DNA of 64,000 bases. It comes from Cervus elaphus. Its lineage: Eukaryota > Chordata > Mammalia > Artiodactyla > Cervidae. Positions 1 through 10,665 of the stretch are shown here, in pieces. The stretch covers positions 65,114,052 through 65,178,051 of the forward strand of contig NC_057815.1 in NCBI RefSeq assembly GCF_910594005.1. The letters run 5' to 3'. The notes beneath the pieces were generated by a model. It searched no databases and was not told the DNA's origin. It saw only the letters and a list, made by a program, of their open reading frames with translations. How positions within the stretch are numbered: the stretch's first letter is position 1; each line of letters starts with the position of its first letter. Position numbers and translations under genes: made by a program.

Positions 1-194
1 CATCATATTCTAAAAGGAAAAACTCAGAAGCAACTGTTTTTATATCCAACTGCTCCTTCCTGCCCTTCCAGGAAGCTTGCCCCCCCATCCGACAGCCATC
101 CAAACCTGCCATTTTAGCAATGAGTTATGTTCCCTTGTTCTCATTTTCTAGTCATTCCCCATGTCAAGTCGTCAAAAGTCCCCAGTGAGAAAGC

Positions 195-276
195 AGATCT
201 TCCTGATCCAGGACTCAAACCAGGGTCTCCTGCATTGCAGGCAGATTCTTTACCAACTGAGCTATCAGGGAAGCCA
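195..276 (-). mobile_element. Bov-tA SINE fragment
   Basis: Reverse copy of the tRNA-like head: B-box region, CTGCATTGCAGG and the end GGGAAGCC. The body is missing. Confidence 0.75.
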
Positions 277-1434
277 AGAGAAGGCAAACATCCTTATAAA
301 TAAGGTCCGTGTGTACCTATTCTGTTTCTCCTACAAATCAGGCATGGGTGGAGCAGGGGGTAAGGGGCTGAATGACCTCTCTTGAAGCAGCAGTTTGGAG
401 TTGTGCTATCTCTGAGAAAGGAGCTAGAAGCTGGGTGACCAGGGAGACCAAAGACACAGGCATCACACAACAATATGAATTTGGTTTCTTTCCTTTGGGG
501 TAGGGAAAGGAGTTCAAGAAGAATAGAGAAGTAATTCACAAACAATTTTGGAACAAAATCTAGTTTCAGAAATAACAAAAATCTCTCAATAACAAGTGGG
601 TTCTCAACTTTTCCAAAGCAACCATTCTAATGCCAAAGTCTTTCAGAAAAGCAATAAAGATTTAACTCCCAAAGTCCGACCCTGAAGCCATCCCCTAGCT
701 ATCCACAAGCTGTTTTTATTGCCCTCAGGAGGCACTGGAGACTTTGGGCTCAGCATTCAAGCTCAGCCCTGTCAGCCAAAAGGCTATAGTGTAGCAGGCA
801 TATCATCACTGAAGCCTGGAACTCAAGCCATGAGGAGTAACCTGCAAGGGTCACGGGCACATCTTCCCCAGGCTCCTCATGCTTTATATTTATAGTTATA
901 TTGACAGTAAAAGCCACCAACAAATACTTCTTTTCTTAAGGGCCTCTATGTGGCCTTTAATTACATTCTCACAACAGCCCTAAGGCTCATACAGATTAAT
1001 GTTTTGCCTGGGGTCATGAGGCTAATAAACAATGGCAAAGCCAGATTTTAAACTCTGGTCTGCATGCTTCCAAAGTTCATGCCATTGCAGGACACAAAAC
1101 TGGCCAGCATCATACATCCCACCCCAACTATTTCCTGGTTGTCCATGAGAAAATGCTCTGGCCACTCAAAATAAATAAATGCTTTTCAGTTTAACATTAA
1201 TCCTAGTAGCTCTGGGACAGAATCTCTCTTAGGCAGTAGCAACCTAGGGTACTGACACTAGCAAGAAGTACCTGAGATTGCTATCTAGCCCATTCCACCA
1301 TTCCCCAGGTTGCCAATCAAGCCTTCTAAAAACCTAAACATAGATATTCTTCCTTGGATAGCCCTTGAAGGTAGAAGGAGAAATGCCAGGGAGAAATGTG
1401 GAAGGCACAAAACACCAAGTCAGAAATCAGCAGA

Positions 1435-1555
1435 CCAAAGACCTAGTCTCAGTTCTGCCCCTCATTAGTTACGTGACCGTGGGAAGTCATCTGCCTCCTT
1501 TGCATTTGTTTTTTCTGCTATAATCTGGAAATAACAAATTCCTTTCTTCAAATTT
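1435..1555 (+). mobile_element. MIR
   Basis: MIR core pattern: TCAGTTCTGCC, TTACGTGACCGTGGG, then CTGCCTCC and a degraded AATCTGGAAATAA. Confidence 0.6.
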
Positions 1556-2242
1556 CACAGGTTTACTATTGACATGACAATCAAAAAAAAAAAACAAGTC
1601 TTAAATAGGAAAGTGCTTTGAAAAATGTGAAGCACCAATTAATCTGAGGGGTCATTATAATATTATTATCACAAGCTAGCTGGAGAGAGATCAATGTCCA
1701 TGAAACAATTAGAAGGTGAAACAGTATAGTTAATTAGGCACCAAATGATATGGCACAGACTAAGAAGATTATAGTTTGGATAGGGCCAGTTTCTGGGATT
1801 AGTCAGAGAAGAGAACAGATAGGATTGAACGGGGCTGGAGAACAAATGGTGGCAGCGAAAACCAAGAGCCAGGGAAAGAAGGGTGAAGAAGCAAGAGAGC
1901 AACAGAGGTGGTTCCGACACTGTGTGCTGGGAGGTCAGGGCAGCCACAGTGGGCAGGGAAGGTAAGGACAGACTGGAGAGAAGACAGTCAGGCCAAGATG
2001 CTGGCGCAGGATGTAGTCAGCAACCGGGGACAGTGGGGGAGAGCAGAGCTGGATTTCATGGCAAACATTTACTCAGTGCTAATAATATGATCAGTTAATA
2101 ATATGATAGGCGCATTATAGATTATAAGGATGCAGAGATGGAATAAGACATGAACCATGCTCTCGTGACTGTGTATTTGAATCCTACTCTTCTAGCTGCA
2201 GTGATATGGACATCAAAGAACAAGCTTTATAATCACAGAATT

Positions 2243-2387
2243 CTTGGTGGTGGGGAGGGGGTTGTTTTGTTTTGTTTTTTACAGTCACACCGCTTATGGG
2301 ATCTTAGTTCCCTGATCAAGGACTGAACCAGGGCCCTTGACAACTAGAGCACAGGGTCCTAACCAATGGACCACCAGGGAATTCTCC
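2243..2387 (-). mobile_element. CHR-type SINE with target-site duplication
   Basis: T-rich tail on the left, then the reverse CHR pattern ending CCACCAGGGAATTC. It is flanked by a perfect 14-bp repeat ATAATCACAGAATT at 2229-2242 and 2388-2401. Confidence 0.9.
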
Positions 2388-2396
2388 ATAATCACA

Positions 2397-2600
2397 GAAT
2401 TTTAGATTCAAGTCCCTGTGCCGCTATTGCTAGATGAGTGATCTTCATCAAGTAACCAAAGTTCTCTAATTCCCAGTTTCCTCATTGGTAATGTAGAAGT
2501 AATAATAATCTTTTATAGGATGGTGGTGAGTGCTAAATATAAAGTACTTAAAAAAAGAAACTTGGTATGTGGCATCTTGACATACAACAAATGGTAACTT
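2397..2600 (+). mobile_element. MIR
   Basis: Diverged MIR with CAGTTTCCTCATTGGTAA and AGTGCTAAATATAAAGTA. It borders the CHR SINE insertion site. Confidence 0.6.
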
Positions 2601-3417
2601 TACCATTATCATTCACCAGCTCTGTGACCTTGGGAAAGCTGCTGAAATTCTAGGGACTTCACCCGTAAACTTCACCAGGTTGTTGTAAAAATTAAAGGAA
2701 ATAACTGTTCTAAAGCACCTAGCATAAAGCAACAGCTCAGCAAAGTTCCTTTTCTTCCCTCCATCTCCTTTCCTCAAGCCCACATGTGAGATCTCCCTGT
2801 GGCAATGCTCAGGTCCCCAAGGAGGGCACTGAGGACACAGCCAGAGCACCCACAAACTCTGTTCTAGAAGGCAGGTCCACGTGACCCCCAAACTAGCCCT
2901 AACTTACCCAATGCCTGACTACCCCTGTCCGGAAACATGTTCTTCACCCACTTCGTGCCAAGTGGCTTCAAGTCAGTTGTCTGATGGCCAGACAATTCCT
3001 CCCTGCTTACTCATCCTCCAAGAAATTAAACCAGAAGAGAAAGCTCTGAAGTCTAAATGTTGATAAAAGAAAAGGACAGTGATATGTCCAGTGTCACAGG
3101 CTAAAAGGGAGAGGTGCTGACCACCCTTGCTGAAGGGCAAATAGACCCCACTGGTCTTGTGCACGTATAAAAAGGGCAGGGAAACCTGCGGCAGCTTCCA
3201 ACAGTTCCAGGAATGTCTCAGAACGAGGCCCTCAGCCTACTGGAGTCACTCAGGCATAAGGGAAAATTAGGTTTTTACTAGCAAAGGTCAACTCGTAAAT
3301 ACCTGATTAACTCATGCAAACACACTCTGCTCCAAGTTCTGTGAGAATTTATAACTGATCCGAACAGAAGTCAAGCTGAGGGCACCTTTCAAAGGCTATA
3401 ACTAACAATAACTGAGG

Positions 3418-3435
3418 GTGTGTGTGTGTGTGTGT
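3418..3435. repeat. (GT)n short tract
   Basis: About nine GT units in STIM1 intron 1. Confidence 0.9.
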
Positions 3436-3887
3436 CGTGGGGGGTGAGCCTAATCCAAATCAGGTGAGTCCGGACTCTCCAGGGTAAATTACTCTTTCTG
3501 GAAACAGTCTCTGCACAAACCAGAAGTGCAAACATTACCTTGCCTTGAAAGACAAGAGCCAGCCCTCCCACCAAGACCATGGGAAACACAGAAGCAAAGC
3601 ATATTCATTCCAACACTCCTGCTCAATCCCAAGGACTTCCACTTGTGGGGAAATAATACCAAAAACTCTAATCTCACACATTAGAAAGACATGGTCAGAT
3701 CAATCCTGTGAAGTCATTAGCCAGGCTCCCCGAGCAGTTCTGCTTCATCCTCGCTGCTTCCATTATACTTTGCAAACCAGGAAGGGAAATCAAAAGGAAC
3801 TACCTTCCACTGAGCATTTACTAGGACTTGTACAAAAGTTTTAAAACTTTTACTTAAAAAAAAAAAGAAAATTCCCCCAAAAATCCT

Positions 3888-4020
3888 CTATGAGAGCTAA
3901 TCCTAGTCCCATTTTATAAACGAGGAAACAGCATCAGAGAGATTAAGCAATTTGCTCAGGGAAGAGGCTGGTGAAGGCACAGCCCACATATGAACCCAGC
4001 CTGTCTGATTCCAAAACTCA
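3888..4020 (-). mobile_element. MIR
   Basis: Reverse MIR: CCCATTTTATAAACGAGGAA, then GAGATTAAGCAATTTGCTCA. Confidence 0.65.
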
Positions 4021-4368
4021 GCCTTTCTTTCCACAAATATTTATCGAGCACCTACTACGTGCCAAGCACTACTCTTGAGTAAAAACACAGCAGGTTATAA
4101 AACAGACAAAAACTCCTGTTTTTATGGTGCTTTCATTCCTCAGCCAAGAATCCTCTGTATTTAGCATACCACACATTTAATAGGGACACATCTGTATTTC
4201 TTTCTCCTCCACCAGGCAGGACTCAACAGATACAGAATGAAGGGAAGAATGTGGCCATTTCCCTCACCTCACTGAAATTCCTCTTCAGTGCTGCCCAAAC
4301 AGCATTCAATGACTTATTCAGCAACTCAGCACCCTTCTTCCCACCTATGTCATAGGTTTAAGCCATGT

Positions 4369-4577
4369 GCTGTGCTTAGTCGCTCAGTCATGCCCGACTC
4401 TTTGAGACCCCAGGGACTGTAGCCCACCAGGCTCCTTTGTCCGTGGGGATTCTCCACTCGAGAATACTGGAGTGGGTTGCCATGCCCTCCTCCAGGGTAT
4501 CTTCCCAACTCAGGGATCAAACCCAGGTCTCTCGCATTGCAGGCAGATTCCTTATCGTCTGAGCCACCCGGGAAGCC
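4369..4577 (-). mobile_element. Bov-tA SINE
   Basis: Full reverse copy from CTTAGTCGCTCAGTC to the head GGGAAGCC. Forms a head-to-head inverted pair with the copy at 4648-4866. Confidence 0.9.
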
Positions 4578-4647
4578 ATATCTTAAACCAAAAGCTTTCT
4601 GGTAGTGCTAACAAATTGGCTCCAGTCACCCACTGAGTACCCATCTT

Positions 4648-4866
4648 CCCAGGTGGCGCTAATGGTAAAGAATCTGCCCGCCAATGCAGGAGACATAAGA
4701 GAAGCAAGTTCCATGCCTGGGTTGGGAAGATTCCCCTGGAGAAGGAAATGGCAACCCACTCCAATATTCTGGCCCAGAGAATCCCATGGACAGAGGAGCC
4801 TGGTGGGCTACAGTCCATAGGGTTGCAAAGAATCAGACACGACTGAAATGACTTAGCACGCACCCA
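4648..4866 (+). mobile_element. Bov-tA SINE
   Basis: Forward copy from CTTCCCAGGTGGCGC to the GACACGACTGAAATGACTTA end. The first part carries a small rearrangement in the B-box region. Confidence 0.9.
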
Positions 4867-6159
4867 AGCACCCACTGAGTATGACTACAACAGTACTTGA
4901 GGGTTTACAAAACACTTTACATACATTGTCTTATTTAATCCTCATAAAATTAAACAAGGTAGGTATTGCTTTCATTTAACATGGAAACAGACACACAGGA
5001 AGTATTGACTAGTTACTTGTGTCCTTAGACACAAATGAGTAGTGGAACTAACCCTAACCCTGGAACAGTTCTCTCTAGTCCCAAAATGCATTCTTCTCCC
5101 CTTGGCCTAAGGACATCTCATATCTATTCTTAATACTGGAGCAATAAAATGGTGTCATGTCACTATCTACATCATTCTGTTTGATTATGCTATTTCAGAT
5201 TTCCCATTGTATCTAAACAGAACAAAGAACACTGTGTTTCAGCCTATTTATTTTTGAATTTATTTTGATTATCATTAATATTTTATTACTTTTTCCTATT
5301 AAAGGTGTTTATACTTTGTTATGTTCTAATCTGCCATTTATTCCCAAAAGAACAAATGTTTGATGTTAAACACTAAACATATATGCTACATGCACAGAAA
5401 AAGGCACAAAAGTACTTTTATAATGTGTTTCAAGTCAAGAGAAAGATAATTCAACTGATAAAAATGCCTTCACAGGCTTGCCTTCTTTAAGAAAGTCTTT
5501 ATCCTATGAAATGAGGCAGACCAGTAGGCAAAGACTACAGAAACCATAAGACCCAAATACAGGGTTAATAACTTAGCCTGCTCTTTGCAAAACGAACCCA
5601 AGTACCCGCAGTCAGCAGGAATATTCCAGCAACCATGGCCAGGCCAAGGGCTCTGTCACACCACTGTACTCCAGGGAGCACTACTCTAACTCTTATTAAT
5701 CACAGGGAGACTATAAGAAAGAAACTAAAGCCAGATACCAAGGAAAGGGACCTGAGGTAAGAGATGCCTGCCCCTTGGGAACCCAAAAAGCATCTTGCCT
5801 AGAAGGCCCTACTGTCTCCAGAATAACATGGCACACTGGGGAAACCAAGAAGAGAGAGACCTGACTTTATGTGGGAATTAGCCAAGACTATACCCCAAGC
5901 CTCCCCTTTACCAGTCCGTCAGAATGACTGAAATTTCAACACTACAACTTCCTTTGGGTTTTTGGTGAACACATCCTGAGTACCTTACCTTGCAGGAGTG
6001 GCAGCAGTCAAGTGAGAGAAGTATACCCGTGCCTCACTGGGTATCAGCCAGAAAAGAGTGAAGAGCAGAGTGCTCTGGAAAGAAAATAATTCTGGCTGTA
6101 GGAATCGGATAAGACTTTCCAGAGGCAAGAAATTTGCTCAGTTTAGAAAGGTAGGGGAG

Positions 6160-6360
6160 ACTTCCCTGGTGGTCTAGTGGTTAAGAATCTGCCTTGAAGT
6201 GCTGGAGACATGGGTTCGATCCCTGGTTGGGAAACTAAGATCCCACAGCCACAGAGCAACTAAGTCTGCCCACCACAACTAAGCCCCGGCACCACAAGGA
6301 ATGATCCCACGTGACACAATGAAGCTCCATCACAGCCTAATTAATTAATTAATTACTTTT
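6160..6360 (+). mobile_element. CHR-type SINE with TTAA-repeat tail
   Basis: Head ACTTCCCTGGTGGTCTAGTG, B-box GGTTCGATCCCTGG, CHR body, then a (TTAA)n tail. Confidence 0.85.
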
Positions 6361-6411
6361 TAAAAGAAAGATAGGATATGAAATTGTTTGTGCTGCCTTA
6401 GGAAGGTAACT

Positions 6412-6620
6412 AGAGGCTTTGAGAGAGACATGGGTTTGAATTCTGGTTCAGCTGCTTACAGGCTGTAATGACCATCAAACAAATTACTTTCCTTTTATGA
6501 GTATTTTTTCCTCTATAAAATGGGCATTATGAAAAGATACGGCCATATCTCAAGAGACAACTGTGTGAAACACCAGCCCTGACCTGGCACATGGCAGGAC
6601 TTAATAAATATCCATATCCC
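6412..6620 (+). mobile_element. MIR
   Basis: Forward MIR with TTTGAATTCTGGTTC, AAATGGGCATTATG and ACCTGGCACATGGCAGG. Confidence 0.65.
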
Positions 6621-7719
6621 TTTTTCTGGTTAGAACAGGAATGCACGAAAGAGAAGACTACCCCAGTACAATGGGAATTACTTGCCAGCTAACAGAGCAA
6701 AGCCCATTGGGGGCTAACAGAACAGACAGTTGACCTGAAAGAGCACTTTGGAGGTCTGGAGAGCAGCAAATCCAGGCATACCTGGATCCAGGTCTCAGCC
6801 TACATCTCTCTCTACCATGAAATGTGTGGCAGCCCATTCTGGACAAATATTAGTACATCATCATGCCTTTCATTAGATGAAGACATGGAAACCCACTCCT
6901 CAGTTCCCCAGGAAAGACAACCCCATGCCAACTTTTGGTACTCCAGGAGGCTGGAGCAGGACCTAGTGCAAGCAAAGTATTGAGTCCAGCTGCCAACATT
7001 TTAATTAGTCCAACCTGAAAAGTCTATAACCACAGGAGATTAAAAGGAGCCCCCAGGGAAAGCCTCTGCCCTTCACTCAGTTCAGCCAATTAGATCTGCT
7101 CAAGTGCCCTAATTTTTATCACTGAATTCCTGGGGGAATCAGGCCTTACCTAGCTCTGACTTCTGGCTGAAAGTACAGGCACAAGCTCAGCTCCGGAAGA
7201 GAAGCCGGGTGTGAGCTGCAAGAGAGGTAGCATCAAATATGCCTGAGGCCTTGACACCTTCCTGGCATTAGTAAACTAAGAACTGCCCTCTTGAAGGCTC
7301 TACCCTCCACCCCAGATTCTCACTTCAAGGGTACCCTCAATCCAGTAACGCTTGTATTTTAAAGGGGGATTCTCCAAAATGAAAATGACTTAAAGCTCAC
7401 ATGAATCAAGCTGCAGGGTACACAGGGGGCAAATGTAAAAACTGAGGCACAGAGGGATAAAGAGTCTTGTTCAAGTTAATGACAAGATGTTATACTCAAA
7501 AACCAAAAAATGTCACTTTCCCTAAGGCTCAGCCCTCTGCCTTACAACTGTACCAAGTATGGCCATACTGTTTCGATCATCATTATGAGTTAAAAAGCAA
7601 GGTTATAAGGCAAAGCAAGAACCTAGGAGACATAAGGTAGTAAAAAGAGGGAAAAAACCAGAGAACTGTATAGATGATCAGATAATTCAGAAGAGGAAAA
7701 CTAATAATAATAAATTACT

Positions 7720-7870
7720 CACATTTGTATAAGACTAAACACTTGTCACATTATCTCATAAAATCTGCATGCACTGACCTTGTGAGATCTGTTCTGTTAT
7801 TCCCCCAAATACCTGGCATGGGGAAACTGAGGCCCAGAAAGGTCAACAGTATCACAGCCCAAGCAAATTC
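7720..7870 (-). mobile_element. MIR
   Basis: Reverse MIR with GGGGAAACTGAGGCCCAGAA preceded by a TTATCTCATAAA segment. Confidence 0.65.
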
Positions 7871-8027
7871 CTAGTCTAGTGTTCTTTTTTAGTAAACTAG
7901 ATTTTTCATAAAGAAAGCCATGAAAATTCAAGAGGACTAATCTAGAAAGAGGGAAGAAAATGAAAAAAAGGTTCAAGAAAAACAGTGGGGGAAAATTGCT
8001 TTAAGACAGAAGCTACGAAACAGTAAA

Positions 8028-8031
<4 letters not shown>

Positions 8032-8063
<32 letters not shown>

Positions 8064-8450
8064 CAGGTATTTTATTAATCAGAAAACCTTGAGAGGGTGT
8101 GTGACAAAACATCAGACAAGATGGCCAGTTTCAGGCCTGCTCCTATGACAATGAGTGGACACAACCACAGACCAGACCTGCTACCTGATGATACCCAAGC
8201 AGCCTCCTGCCCATCTCAAGAGGACTCAGGAACATGTGTGCTAACCAAAAAGACGACCACAAGAGGACTCTAGGCACTAGCTTTGACCAACAGCTGCACC
8301 TGGGCACCTCTGTCCCAAGCCAGGGCTTACTCTAGTCTAGCAGGAGTTTCCCCTCAAAACATAGCCTAAATTCAGCTAGCACTCTGCCCCCACAGACCTT
8401 GAAGGTTGGTAGAAGCTGAAGGCTGGTAGAAGAGCCTGGGGGAAAGGGAT
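8032..8450 (-). pseudogene. Apparent retrocopied 3' UTR (parent unknown)
   Basis: On the minus strand unique-looking sequence ends in AATAAA (8076-8071), then 11 nt later a pure A-run of 28 (T at 8032-8059 on plus). That is the mark of a processed mRNA insertion. The right-hand limit is uncertain, I see no coding frame and do not recognise the parent. It lies in the same direction as STIM1, so an alternative terminal exon is possible, but a genomic A28 argues for retroposition. Confidence 0.45.
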
Positions 8451-8734
8451 AATAATCACCTTCTCTCAAGCCAAGAACACCTGAAAGGGTATAAATCACT
8501 TAATGTTCTTTCGGCAACTTCATTTCACACTAGAAAATTAGAGATGTGTGACTGTGGAAAACTTAGCATGTTCCCTGATCTGAAAGCCCCGAATGAAGGT
8601 TAGTTGCCTAGGAAGCCTAAAACGAAAGACCTTCCACAAAAAACTGTGTTTAAAGTTTGCTCTCACTGGGCCAAAATACTCACTATACATATGGCTCCAA
8701 ACCAAGTCAAAATCCTAGAATAACACACTCACAC

Positions 8735-8910
8735 AGCACTTGAGGGTTTTACAAAGTGCCTTATCTTCCACTGTCTCTATGAGGTAGAGATTAATACTCT
8801 CTTTACTGGAAATTTGGAAACTAAGGCTCAGAGAAAAAGCAACCTGTTCAAGGTCTCACAAATGGAAAATGGCAGAGCCTGGAGCTAAACCCAGGTTTTC
8901 CTATCTGCAA
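8735..8910 (-). mobile_element. MIR
   Basis: Reverse MIR: GGAAACTAAGGCTCAGAGAA, AAGGTCTCACAAATGG, GCAGAGCCTGGAG. Confidence 0.65.
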
Positions 8911-10083
8911 GAGTCTCTGATTTTCCTGCAGTAAAGGCCCAGCTTTGTTAGGAAGCTTAACAGGTAAAAGCAAGAGACCTGGATTCTCAGACTTGGCACC
9001 CACCAAGTAGTTCCTGTGTGACCTTAGAAAAACCCCTTGACTTCTTTGGGCATCAGAAAACTCATTCAAAAATGGAGTGAAGTGAAAAAAGCACAAAGAG
9101 AAGAGAATTCTTTGGTTCCTAGAGTACAGTGAAGTGTAGCCCTTGCCTATCAGTTCAAATGAGGTCAACCAGCCCCCTAGTCATCACACTCTAGCATTGG
9201 CCCTCCTTCAGACTGCCATTTTCTATTACTGGCACCACCAGGGACCTCATTACCCACACTCAAAACATGGTTTTGACTCTTTTCTTCCCTCCCTACACTT
9301 AAACTCTAAGTCCTATTGAGTCTATCTCCACAATGCAGACTCTGATCCCGGCTCTTGAACAACTGCAAAGTCTCCTGTGCAGACTTCCTGCCTCCAACCT
9401 CATCCCATCAATGCTTTGGTGTAGTCCATGAGATTAATCTTCCTAAAGCAAAACTCATGTCATGTCTTTTCCCTACTCAACACCTGCAAGGACTACTTAG
9501 TGCCTATAAAGTCAAGTCTGAACTCTTTAGCCTGACATTGAGGTTCTCCATTATCATTCCTCAGTCTTTTTTTTTTTTTTGGCCTTATTTTATAGTACTC
9601 ACCTTCATAAGTGCTACTCTCCAGCCAACCTGGACTAGCTAATGTCCTAAAAGCTCTTCACTTTGTCCCACTCCATGCCTTTATTCATGACACTTCCTCT
9701 GGGTGGAATGCTTCCCAGCCAGAGGAAACCTTCTATTTCTGCCTGGAGTACCTGAAGACCTGCCACTTCCTCCTCCATACAGCTACCCTGACCTCTCCAG
9801 GTGGAGGTGATCCCATTTTCCAACAGGACCATAGGGCTCTGAACCTAGATTGCCTTACATGATAAGCTATAAAATGGGAGACCCATTGTGAGGATTAAAC
9901 AAGATCATGTATGTGAAAGTATTTAACCCAGTCCTGGTATAGAGTATGTGCTCAATAAAGAGGAGCTCTTATTAGGATAAAGAAAAACAATGGTACACAT
10001 CTAACTTCCCTATTATCCTCAATCCTCTTCCCAGGCAGGGTATAACACATATGTTAAATGTTAACTGAAGAGGTGAAGAATGC

Positions 10084-10084
<1 letters not shown>

Positions 10085-10114
<30 letters not shown>

Positions 10115-10134
10115 TTATAAATATAAATATACAC
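10085..10134. repeat. (TA)n/(CA)n microsatellite
   Basis: Alternating TA for about 24 bases, passing into CACACA and AT-rich sequence. Confidence 0.9.
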
Positions 10135-10449
10135 AGACCCTATCCCAAAGCTTATATCCACAAGAGCTCAACCATAATGCTACTTTTGGAGGCTAGAGAC
10201 TGAATACATAGCACTCTGTAGCTATACTCTTCATCAATGTGAGGCTCCCATGCAGAATGTATAAGTGAATACACTTTCTCACTCCCTCTCCCATCTCCTA
10301 CAAATTCTAATCCCAGTTTATTCCAGACCACTTAGGTGACAGAACAAACTAATGTCACTAATGGTCTGATAAGCTGTATATTTTTTAATCCAAACGCACA
10401 TCTCTACTAAAATTCATATAGCTGTCTCCTTCCCTCCTACAGTTATTAA

Positions 10450-10665
10450 ACAAAAACAGAAACAGCATTGGCCTCTGGGTCAGATAAACCTAAAATTCAA
10501 ATCCTGGCTTAGTCATCTTGGGAAAATTACTTAAATTCTCAGAGTTACAGTTTCCCCATCCACACAATGAGAAAAATGCCCACCTTTAAGAGCTGTTGCA
10601 CAGATGTAAAGTACCCACCCCAGTGCCTACAACAGGTGTTCAATAAATGGTAGCTATCATCACCA
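10450..10665 (+). mobile_element. MIR
   Basis: Forward MIR: AAATCCTGGCTTAGTC, TTACAGTTTCCCCATC, CAGTGCCTACAACAGGTGTT. Confidence 0.7.
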
